Part shown: in pieces, positions 1-5,574 of the stretch
Layout of the letters: every line of letters starts with the position of its first letter
Position numbering within the stretch: position 1 is the stretch's first letter
Source of the DNA: Clostridia bacterium
GTDB taxonomy: Bacteria > Bacillota_A > Clostridia > Oscillospirales > CAG-272
Direction: 5' to 3'
Assembly (NCBI GenBank): GCA_017462445.1
Contig: JAFTRB010000216.1
Location: 1 to 8,608, forward strand
DNA: 8,608 bases
Position numbers and translations under genes: made by a program
The notes under the pieces: model-generated
Told to the model about the DNA's origin: nothing
Database searches by the model: none
What the model saw: only the letters and a program-made list of their open reading frames with translations

Positions 1-13
1 TCAAAAGGTCGAA

Positions 14-259
14 ATGACGTCATGCGGATATACTTGCAATCCATTTGCTAAAATAAATGATTATTCGTTCCGAGTGTTAGATATTAACGAAGAATATGGA
101 TTGGAAATAGATTATCCGAAGAGATTGGTTATCATAGTTACAAATGATCAAGACAACTCGATTTCATACACAGCTTTTTACGATGATGATCTTGATTACA
201 TTGAGTCATTGGAGGAGTTTCTGCTAAATGATTGCGGTTGGAAGCACATTATAAAGTAG
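14..259 (+). CDS. Small acidic hypothetical protein, possibly 5'-truncated by the window edge
   Basis: The product is an 81-residue protein that I do not recognise. About 16 Asp/Glu face 6 Lys/Arg, so it is strongly acidic. It has no signal peptide or membrane segment. Its pattern (a hydrophobic strand around LVIIVTND, then an acidic stretch YDDDLDYIESLEEF and a CGWK end) looks like a small alpha/beta protein. The ATG at 14 has AAAGG at 4-8, five bases upstream, which supports a complete gene. However, the frame stays open to base 2 (codons for Q, K, V, E), so it could equally be the C-terminal end of a longer protein. The codons are more AT-rich than in genes further right, with many GAA and ATA. 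Its size and acidity recall immunity-type proteins of toxin loci, but no toxin is visible and that idea is only a guess. Confidence 0.6.
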   Translation: MTSCGYTCNPFAKINDYSFRVLDINEEYGLEIDYPKRLVIIVTNDQDNSISYTAFYDDDLDYIESLEEFLLNDCGWKHIIK

Positions 260-264
260 TTGTG

Positions 265-320
265 AAAATATACCTTTTGGCTTTACATCCCCCGTTTTTG
301 GTACAAAAATATACCTTTTG
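265..320. repeat. 15-base direct repeat, two copies 41 bases apart
   Basis: AAAATATACCTTTTG occurs at 265-279 and again, identically, at 306-320. The starts are 41 bases apart, close to four helical turns, so both copies would face the same side of the DNA. That would suit a pair of protein-binding sites. It would also suit a small duplication, or a recombination scar at an element edge. The first eight bases of its reverse complement also appear at 2-9, which is probably chance. The role is unknown. Confidence 0.7.
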
Positions 321-374
321 TCGTCTTGACGCACGTTGAGAGTGTCGGTTGTCTTTGCAAACAATAGTTTCAAC

Positions 375-406
375 AACTAAGTTTGCCCCTAGGGGCAAGT
401 GAAGTT
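375..406. repeat. Imperfect inverted repeat around a perfect 16-base palindrome
   Basis: TTGCCCCTAGGGGCAA at 383-398 is a perfect palindrome with a CTAG centre. Outside it, two G:U-compatible pairs (382/399, 381/400), a two-base mismatch, and then AACT/AGTT (375-378 with 403-406) extend the symmetry. As RNA this would be a strong hairpin with a CUAG loop. No T-run follows, so it is not a standard intrinsic terminator. It lies 45-77 bases upstream of the start at 452 and could be an operator for a dimeric regulator or a leader structure. Confidence 0.65.
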
Positions 407-451
407 TATATCGCAAGGTATTGTGCAAGTCTTATATGAAAGGATAGTATT

Positions 452-973
452 ATGACGCAATTCAGTAAGTATAAATCCTGGAGCAATCTTAAAAGGCTAT
501 TGGGTGAACTATTGTGCGATGGTCTGAAGGGGAGAATCTCATATTTTTACACTCGTTATCATAAGGACCGCGGCTCATTTGGCAGAGCTACGATAAATAT
601 AGATAAAACCGAGCTGGTCGCCTTCTCCTGGGATGTCGGGCTCAATATACAGTGGCAGGATGAATATGGCGCTTTCCTCGACAACCCCGATACCAATCAG
701 GCCTCGGTTCATAGTATGCTGATGAAGGAAAAATGGATGCCACAGGGCACACTCTGCCACAAGGATTTTTTGGAGGCAGTGACGGCATACCTGAATACCG
801 ATATTACTACTGCACTTTGCTCTGACAATTATATTATGCGTGCGCTTGCATATATGGACAGGCGAGTTGGAAAAAGAACATTGATAAAAATCAAAAAAGA
901 TGCAGAAGCATTACCCCAGTGGGTAAAACAGTTTTATGATATACGATGCCTTGCCGAGGGGATTGATGCTTAA
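452..973 (+). CDS. SF0329-like family protein of unknown function
   Basis: The product is a 173-residue soluble protein with no signal peptide or membrane helix. From memory it resembles the family NCBI calls 'SF0329 family protein'. Two features match: an N-terminal block W-S-N-L-K-R-L-L with LLC-D-LKGRISY (residues about 10-31), and a C-terminal block with a basic stretch, then LPQWVKQFYDIRCLAEGI (about 154-171). The length fits that family as I recall it. No catalytic motif stands out and I know of no established function. The start is well supported by AAAGGA at 439-444, seven bases before the ATG. The stop TAA at 971-973 is the only stop between this frame and the following gene, which lies in the same frame. 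A structured region of unknown role lies upstream, so the gene may have its own promoter. Confidence 0.75.
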   Translation: MTQFSKYKSWSNLKRLLGELLCDGLKGRISYFYTRYHKDRGSFGRATINIDKTELVAFSWDVGLNIQWQDEYGAFLDNPDTNQASVHSMLMKEKWMPQGTLCHKDFLEAVTAYLNTDITTALCSDNYIMRALAYMDRRVGKRTLIKIKKDAEALPQWVKQFYDIRCLAEGIDA

Positions 974-1031
974 CCTCTGACCGGGGGGACAGGAAATCTA
1001 CGGGTGCTAAAGCTAACTTCACCAAGTACCG

Positions 1032-1048
1032 AAAGGAGCAGAGCTTTG
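1032..1048 (+). promoter_or_regulatory. Ribosome binding site that points to a TTG start
   Basis: AAAGGAG at 1032-1038 sits seven bases before TTG at 1046-1048, which is in frame with the 351-residue protein. The other candidate start, GTG at 1004, has only AGGA at 991-994 nine bases upstream, behind a run of six G. The complete Shine-Dalgarno sequence and its ideal spacing favour TTG. Confidence 0.6.
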
Positions 1049-2101
1049 AAAGAAGAAAATAGCATTATAGGAGCAATATCAGAAGCCGTTGCAAATGCTG
1101 CCGGTGATGAGCATTTTGCTCTGCCACTTGCAGCTTGGCAAACAAACGGCTCGCAATCGGACGATATCAATGCTGCTTATGTTGAGGAAATCAAGGCGTA
1201 TCAGGCTTCGCCCACTTTGCCTTGCGATAAAGCCACTTCACTCAAACTCTTAAGGCGTTTTGCTAGAAAAGATTTTCACGACTTTTGGACTACGCCTGTT
1301 CTCGAATACCTTCCTGCCGTTAGTGAAGGCACGATGAAGCTATGCGAAAGAGTTTATCCGCACGATGAGGCGATACACTATGCAAAAGAGTTAATTACAA
1401 CGCTTTCGGTTAAAGAGCTGGCAAGAGATTTTCTCTACGGTGTCGCACATAATGCGCCCGAATACAGAACGGCACTTGCTTGCTACTACTATATTAAAAA
1501 TTTGCCCGCTCACGAATTTGAGAAAAAATATGTCGGCTCGGTAGTCGGCAAGGACGGTGAATTTGAGGACAGATACAACGAAAACCGTTGCGAGATATGC
1601 GGATATCAGCACACCGTCAGCCGAGAACCCAAGATGCAATTTTGGCACATCAATGTTGATATGGAGCATTTCTATTTTAAGGGGTTAATTCCGTTCAAAT
1701 TTGAGCTTAACACGGCAATCATATTTTTGGAGGAATACAAAAGGCTTCCACGCCCCAGTCATTCCGCTTCGGATTACGAGCATTTCCAAAAAATTATTGA
1801 TGTTATAGAAAATTCCCCTCAAAGCACAACATCGGGTAAACTACGCCGAGAGTTGAAGCAATCCGGACTGTTGGCAATGACAATGGAGCAGATTGAGGCG
1901 TTCATTGATATGCTGGGGTATCTCAATATCTTGCATTCAAGCGACTCCTTCGGCGTTACCGCAGGACACATTTGTGAAAAGGATATGCTGCTGCCGTTAA
2001 GCGACAGGGGATATGCGGCTTATCCTGTTAACCGCTGGACACGAAAATGCGGCATTGACTATGATAGCATTTCAATGCTTTTTGACGGGATTTACGAGTA
2101 A
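1046..2101 (+). CDS. Hypothetical 351-residue protein with a CxxC motif
   Basis: I do not recognise this protein. From the TTG start it has 351 residues; from GTG at 1004 it would have 365. It is soluble-looking, with no signal peptide or membrane helix. Residues 1-160 look mostly helical. A CEICGYQH motif at 182-189 is followed by H201 and H208 (FWHINVDMEH), so a zinc site is possible, though only one close Cys pair is present. Residues about 262-297 (SGKLRRELKQSGLL then EQIEAFIDMLGYLNIL) resemble a winged-helix segment, followed by a conserved-looking tail with YPVNRW and KCGIDYD. Cys310 and Cys335 might complete a metal site. It lies 72 bases after the SF0329-like gene, so co-transcription is likely. 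It could be a DNA-binding or adaptor protein, but that is inference. Confidence 0.75.
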   Translation: MKEENSIIGAISEAVANAAGDEHFALPLAAWQTNGSQSDDINAAYVEEIKAYQASPTLPCDKATSLKLLRRFARKDFHDFWTTPVLEYLPAVSEGTMKLCERVYPHDEAIHYAKELITTLSVKELARDFLYGVAHNAPEYRTALACYYYIKNLPAHEFEKKYVGSVVGKDGEFEDRYNENRCEICGYQHTVSREPKMQFWHINVDMEHFYFKGLIPFKFELNTAIIFLEEYKRLPRPSHSASDYEHFQKIIDVIENSPQSTTSGKLRRELKQSGLLAMTMEQIEAFIDMLGYLNILHSSDSFGVTAGHICEKDMLLPLSDRGYAAYPVNRWTRKCGIDYDSISMLFDGIYE

Positions 2102-2103
2102 AA

Positions 2104-2128
2104 ATATGCCCCCTGTTTTTTGGCATAT
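2104..2128. terminator. Weak hairpin after the 351-residue gene
   Basis: ATATGCC (2104-2110) and GGCATAT (2122-2128) form a perfect seven-base stem around an 11-base loop that itself contains T6. It begins three bases after the stop codon, where a terminator is expected. No T-run follows the stem (AACAATCCTTTTG comes next). It may be a weak or factor-dependent terminator, or an mRNA end-protecting hairpin. The rest of the gap up to 2230 shows no clear promoter. Confidence 0.35.
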
Positions 2129-2230
2129 AACAATCCTTTTGAAAAATATTGGAAGTATGGACGACACTATTGAAGGCCGCTAAGAGACATGCCAAAGCAT
2201 ACAAAACCAAAACATTCTAATGGAGACAAA

Positions 2231-2989
2231 ATGATACACTCAATTTTAATAATAGGACAATCGAATATGGCAGGGCGAGGCTATGTAAATGATGTGCCGC
2301 TCGATAACGCAGGTGGCAGGATAAAGATGCTCCGATGTGGAAGATGGCAGCCGATATTTCGCCCGGTGAACCCTGACAGACGAACCGCAGGCGTTTGCCT
2401 TGCCGAGAGCTTTGCCTCCGACTACGCCCTCGACCACCCCGAGGTGGAGGTAGGTATTATCCCCTGCGCTGACGGCGGGACAAGCCTGGAGCAATGGCAG
2501 GAGGGCGGGTTGCTCTTCGACAATGCCGTGTTTACTGCCAGGCTGGCTATGAGGACCTCCCATCTTGTGGCAATTCTCTGGCACCAGGGCGAGTGCGATT
2601 GCGGTGATGACAGATACCCCACCTATTTTGAAAGACTCGCCAAGACAATGAGGGCCATGAGGCGCGAGCTTGGCGCAGAGGATATACCTCTTATAGTTGG
2701 AGGGCTTGGCGATTTTCTGCCAAATTGCAGCATTGACCCCGCCCTGAAAAACTATCATTTTGTCAACGATTCCTTGATACGGTTTGCAAAAACCGAGACA
2801 AGAACCGCCTTTGCCTCCGCCGAGGGGCTTGGCGCAAATCCCGACAATCTTCACTTCTCGGCCAGCTCGCTTATCGAGTTCGGACACAGGTATTACACAG
2901 CCTTCAGAACTATCGAGGACTGCTCTCGCATCTTTGACGAAAAGAGCAAAATGGATGACGCAATACGAACAAACATAGAGCAACTTTAA
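2231..2989 (+). CDS. SASA-domain carbohydrate esterase (sialate O-acetylesterase / CE6-like)
   Basis: This is a serine esterase of the SGNH-like SASA family (formerly DUF303, including CE6 acetylxylan esterases and sialate O-acetylesterases). Such enzymes remove O-acetyl groups from sugars. The 252-residue product has the nucleophile block GQSNMAGRG with Ser11, a GGTSLEQW block (82-89), the WHQGE block (117-121), and the C-terminal NPDNLHFS block with the Asp205/His208 pair. All expected catalytic elements are therefore present. There is no signal peptide, so it should act in the cytosol, perhaps on imported acetylated oligosaccharides. The start ATG at 2231 has GGAGA at 2222-2226 and begins directly at the SASA fold. 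An in-frame ATG at 2189 would add 14 polar residues but has a poor ribosome binding site. The true substrate cannot be read from the sequence. Confidence 0.88.
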   Translation: MIHSILIIGQSNMAGRGYVNDVPLDNAGGRIKMLRCGRWQPIFRPVNPDRRTAGVCLAESFASDYALDHPEVEVGIIPCADGGTSLEQWQEGGLLFDNAVFTARLAMRTSHLVAILWHQGECDCGDDRYPTYFERLAKTMRAMRRELGAEDIPLIVGGLGDFLPNCSIDPALKNYHFVNDSLIRFAKTETRTAFASAEGLGANPDNLHFSASSLIEFGHRYYTAFRTIEDCSRIFDEKSKMDDAIRTNIEQL

Positions 2990-2998
2990 GGAGAATAT

Positions 2999-3718
2999 AT
3001 GGGATATCTTGAGTTCGTTGGCAGTGTCCGCTTCAATATGAATTGGACAATGCTGAAATACAAAAATGAATACGGAATTACATCAAGCGAGCAGAGCCTG
3101 TACCAGCATTTAGTTGACGAGGTATCGGGACTTGCTATGAAGCTCTCGCTTGACTATCATCTATGCGAGGAGCTTGCCTATGCTCATGCCTTCTCCTTCA
3201 TGAACGGTGGCAGACTTGGCTGGCAGGTGGTGAATGAATTCCTCGCCGAAAAGAAAATTTTCCTCGATACCGAGGCAATTTGGCGAAGCAATATTAAAGA
3301 AAAAATCAAGCGCGCAAAGGGACAGCCCGAGGAAGGCTTTTACCCCCTCCTTGATGAGATGCTGGAGGGCAGACAGGATACCCCCGAGGTCTCCCTTGTG
3401 CTTGAGGTCCATAGAATACTCAAGGCTCTCCAGCCCCTGAAGAACGGTCGAATAGAGGAATACTATGCATTGACCGAAAGGGCTATAAACACGATTCGCG
3501 AGGGATACCTAAAGAATGGTGTTATCCCCGACATTAATCCTTTAGATTACTGCCCTACCGATATGCCCGCTCTCCCAATGAGGATGAGTGAGGAGGATAG
3601 GGATATGCTGTATTCGGATCTTGATGAGCAATACAACGATTACAAAAGCAATCATCCAAGCGCCACAAGTGAGGAATGCGCCGAGCGCGCCATCCGTTAT
3701 ATGCTTGATACATTTTGA
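2999..3718 (+). CDS. Hypothetical 239-residue helical protein
   Basis: I do not recognise this protein. It has 239 residues, is rich in charged residues and looks mostly alpha-helical, with no signal peptide and no membrane helix. Features visible by eye are an aromatic N-terminus (FNMNWTMLKYKNEYG, about 12-26), a helical stretch at 31-86 with ELAYAHAFSFMNGG, a basic segment at 100-108, a proline-rich linker at 178-194, and an acidic C-terminal helix pair from 197. A strong Shine-Dalgarno TAAGGAG at 2987-2993 overlaps the stop codon of the esterase gene, and the start follows only 9 bases after that gene. The two are almost certainly translated from one mRNA. The partnership suggests a role alongside the esterase, or simple operon membership. 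I cannot assign a function. Confidence 0.8.
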   Translation: MGYLEFVGSVRFNMNWTMLKYKNEYGITSSEQSLYQHLVDEVSGLAMKLSLDYHLCEELAYAHAFSFMNGGRLGWQVVNEFLAEKKIFLDTEAIWRSNIKEKIKRAKGQPEEGFYPLLDEMLEGRQDTPEVSLVLEVHRILKALQPLKNGRIEEYYALTERAINTIREGYLKNGVIPDINPLDYCPTDMPALPMRMSEEDRDMLYSDLDEQYNDYKSNHPSATSEECAERAIRYMLDTF

Positions 3719-3767
3719 CATTTATTTTTCACAAGGTAAAAAGGAATTAAAAGCTAACTCAAAAACT

Positions 3768-4670
3768 ATGAAGACGAAAGCATATATTTATATCATTTCA
3801 GCCGGACTGCTCTGGGGTCTCTCCTGCGTATTTATCCATTTCCTTACCCCCTTTGGCTTTACCTCATTTCAATTGACAGCAGTGCGAGCAACCGTTGCCG
3901 TTGTCTGCCTGTCAAGCATCGCGCTTATCAAAGACCGCTCTCTATTCAGGGTTAACCTGAAGCAGCTTGCCCTGCTTTTCGTTGTCGGCATTTCGCTTTG
4001 CTTAGCAGCGAGCCTATACTACATATCCATTCAAATGACCTCACCCTCAACGGCTGTTATGCTGTTGTTCACATCACCGATATTTGTCGAAATATACTCC
4101 ACCGTTTTCTTAAAGGAAAAAATGACCCTGCCAAAATTCTTGGCAACGGCGGCAGTGCTTTTTGGGTGTTGCCTTATCTCCGGCATTATTGGAGATATAA
4201 AATTTGACACGGTAGGCATCATTATCGGACTTCTTTCCGGCTTAACCTATGCTATATACCATATAACGGCAAGAATGGCAGCAGAGAAAAGCATACCGAC
4301 AATGACTACAACTATTTACGCCTTTGGCTTTGCCGCTCTGCTTGCGCTCATTCTCGGTGAGCCCTGGAAAATCGTCACAAATGCCTGCGCCGAGCCGTTC
4401 AAGACCGTTCCGCTTTTGCTTGGTCTTGCAATATTCACCTTTGTTATACCCTATTTCCTTCACGCCCTGGCGGTAAAGGATATTCCCGCAAGCGCAGTAT
4501 CCACCCTTGGTACTATGGAGCCTCTTTCGGCGACTCTGTACAGCGTTATGTTCCTCGGCGAGGAGATGGACGCTCTTGCCATTGTGGGAGCTATCCTTAT
4601 TCTATCGGCAACGGTTACTATCGCATTAACGGATAAGAAGGAAAAACAGAACAACATAAAGTTTTCCTGA
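3768..4670 (+). CDS. EamA/DMT-superfamily metabolite exporter
   Basis: The product is an inner-membrane transporter of the drug/metabolite superfamily, built from two EamA repeats, usually ten helices. The 300-residue length is typical. The first helix carries GLLWGLSCVF (13-22). Each repeat ends with the family signature: STAVMLLFTSPIFV then FLKEKM (94-119) in the first, and ASAVSTLGTMEPLSA then FLGEEM (241-267) in the second. The tail from 289 is short and basic, as expected for the cytosolic side. Known members export amino acids, nucleosides or other metabolites, and the substrate here cannot be predicted. The frame is open upstream to 3588, but that part overlaps the preceding gene. ATG at 3768 fits the family start. 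Its ribosome site is odd: the nearest AAGGAA (3741-3746) lies 21 bases upstream, so initiation may be weak or coupled to the gene ending 49 bases before. Confidence 0.9.
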   Translation: MKTKAYIYIISAGLLWGLSCVFIHFLTPFGFTSFQLTAVRATVAVVCLSSIALIKDRSLFRVNLKQLALLFVVGISLCLAASLYYISIQMTSPSTAVMLLFTSPIFVEIYSTVFLKEKMTLPKFLATAAVLFGCCLISGIIGDIKFDTVGIIIGLLSGLTYAIYHITARMAAEKSIPTMTTTIYAFGFAALLALILGEPWKIVTNACAEPFKTVPLLLGLAIFTFVIPYFLHALAVKDIPASAVSTLGTMEPLSATLYSVMFLGEEMDALAIVGAILILSATVTIALTDKKEKQNNIKFS

Positions 4671-4786
4671 TGTAAGCGGAAGGCTATTGCACGCATCTTT
4701 AAGCCGTCTTTATTGTCCGGAAAGGACAGACATTACTTTACAAAAGCGGTAAAAGCATTAAAAATAATCGAAAAAAGGATGAAAAA
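4671..4786. promoter_or_regulatory. Intergenic gap with a possible weak promoter for the C26 gene
   Basis: This 116-base gap is the longest between 2989 and 8608. A small hairpin, TGTCC/GGACA at 4714-4728 around GGAAA, is too short and lacks a T-run, so it is not a convincing terminator. TTTACA at 4737-4742 could be a -35 box, with TAAAAA at 4759-4764 after 16 bases or AATAAT at 4763-4768 after 20 bases as weak -10 options. TTTAC (4737-4741) and GTAAA (4749-4753) form a short inverted repeat over the same site. AAAAGG at 4773-4778 is the ribosome binding site of the next gene. Confidence 0.3.
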
Positions 4787-5491
4787 ATGAAGCCCTATAT
4801 AGGAATTGTACCAAGCATCGATGACGACGGAGCGCTTGGCGTTTATCAGAAATATATTCACGCAGTCGAGGGCGCGGGAGGAATACCCGTCATAATCCCC
4901 TACTCCTTCAAGGAGGAGACACTTGCCCTTTATACCGACGCCTGCTTCGGCTTTATATTTGTAGGCGGAGTGGACATAAATCCGCAAAGATACGGCGAGG
5001 AGACCTTGCCCGGGTGCGAAAGACTAACCCCAAAGCGAGATGACTTTGACTTCCGTATGTTTGAAAGACTGCTTGCGACCAAAAAGCCCCTGCTCGGTGT
5101 CTGCCGCGGAATGCAGCTCTTTAATGTTGCCCTCGGCGGCTCACTCTACCAGGATCTTAAAACCCAGATGCCCGAGAGCTGTATATCACACAGGCACGAG
5201 GAGCCGCGAGGATTTATAACTCACGAGATCGCCCTGTGCGAGGGAACTCCCCTTCATTCACTTCTTGGCAGGGATAAGGTTATAATAAATAGTATGCACC
5301 ACCAAGCAATAAAGCAGCTTGCTCCCGCACTTCTGCCCATGGCTCATTCCTCTGACGGAATTATTGAGGCTGTGTATATGCCGGGGGAGAAATATGTTCG
5401 CGCCTTTCAGTGGCACCCAGAGGAGGGCTTTGACGAGGTGGAGCATAACCGCCTTATTATGATAGACTTTATCAAGCATTGCATAAAGTAA
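4787..5491 (+). CDS. Gamma-glutamyl-gamma-aminobutyrate hydrolase family protein (peptidase C26)
   Basis: This is a class I glutamine-amidotransferase-like hydrolase of the PuuD type. Family members cleave gamma-glutamyl amide bonds, as PuuD does with gamma-glutamyl-GABA in putrescine breakdown. All catalytic marks are present in the 234 residues: the FVGGVDINPQRYGEE block (58-72), the nucleophile elbow GVCRGMQ with Cys106, the INSMHHQAI block (167-175), and FQWHPEE with His210 and Glu212. The length is close to that usual for the family. It has no signal peptide and should be cytosolic. The start has AAAAGG at 4773-4778. No other polyamine gene (ligase, oxidase, transaminase) is visible nearby, so the physiological substrate remains open; other gamma-glutamyl amides are possible. 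The EamA exporter just upstream might handle a related metabolite, but that is inference from position only. Confidence 0.92.
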   Translation: MKPYIGIVPSIDDDGALGVYQKYIHAVEGAGGIPVIIPYSFKEETLALYTDACFGFIFVGGVDINPQRYGEETLPGCERLTPKRDDFDFRMFERLLATKKPLLGVCRGMQLFNVALGGSLYQDLKTQMPESCISHRHEEPRGFITHEIALCEGTPLHSLLGRDKVIINSMHHQAIKQLAPALLPMAHSSDGIIEAVYMPGEKYVRAFQWHPEEGFDEVEHNRLIMIDFIKHCIK

Positions 5492-5520
5492 ATAGTAGTT
5501 TACATGAAATTGCCCAAAAT

Positions 5521-5551
5521 TTTACACGCACCTCGGTGTATCAATTATAAT
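5521..5551 (+). promoter_or_regulatory. Candidate promoter with a short inverted repeat between the boxes
   Basis: TTTACA at 5521-5526 and a perfect TATAAT at 5546-5551 are 19 bases apart, slightly longer than ideal. Transcription would start near 5558 and give a short leader carrying AAAGG at 5562-5566 before ATG 5575. TACAC (5523-5527) and GTGTA (5536-5540), with CACC/GGTG nested inside, lie across the -35 box and spacer. That is a position suited to an operator. It would drive the transporter operon. Confidence 0.45.
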
Positions 5552-5574
5552 ATTTATATAGAAAGGTGTTTTTA

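Larger units (their letters stand above)
260..451. other. Structured intergenic region without a gene
   Basis: This 192-base gap separates the small acidic gene from the SF0329-like gene. I see no open frame worth calling. It contains two copies of a 15-base direct repeat (265-279 and 306-320) and a perfect palindrome (383-398) inside a longer imperfect inverted repeat (375-406). A TTGACG at 326-331 could be a -35 box, but nothing resembling TATAAT lies 16-18 bases after it, so I do not call a promoter. It ends with AAAGGA at 439-444, the ribosome binding site of the next gene. Confidence 0.7.

Noticed and set aside
326..354. TTGACG as the -35 box of a promoter for the SF0329-like gene
   Set aside because: No -10-like hexamer is found at 16-18 bases spacing.
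2189..2230. Upstream ATG for the esterase
   Set aside because: It lacks a good ribosome site and adds a lysine-rich, low-complexity 14-residue piece, while ATG 2231 has GGAGA and begins at the conserved fold.
2246..2983. Long open frame of 245 codons on the minus strand
   Set aside because: It lies opposite the SASA esterase gene, whose catalytic motifs and ribosome site are clear. The minus-strand product is rich in Cys, Gly and Pro with no recognisable domain and no ribosome site.
1009..3759. AAAGCTAACT found at 1009-1018 and 3750-3759
   Set aside because: Ten-base matches are expected many times by chance in a window of this size, and the surroundings do not match.
3588..3767. N-terminal extension of the EamA gene by 60 residues
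   Set aside because: It overlaps the 239-residue gene in another frame, is unlike EamA N-termini, and would make the protein longer than the family norm.
4714..4728. TGTCC/GGACA hairpin as a terminator of the exporter gene
   Set aside because: The stem is only five pairs and no T-run follows.
5488..5503. GTAAA/TTTAC hairpin after the C26 gene as a terminator
   Set aside because: It is short and AT-rich, overlaps the stop codon, and has no T-run.
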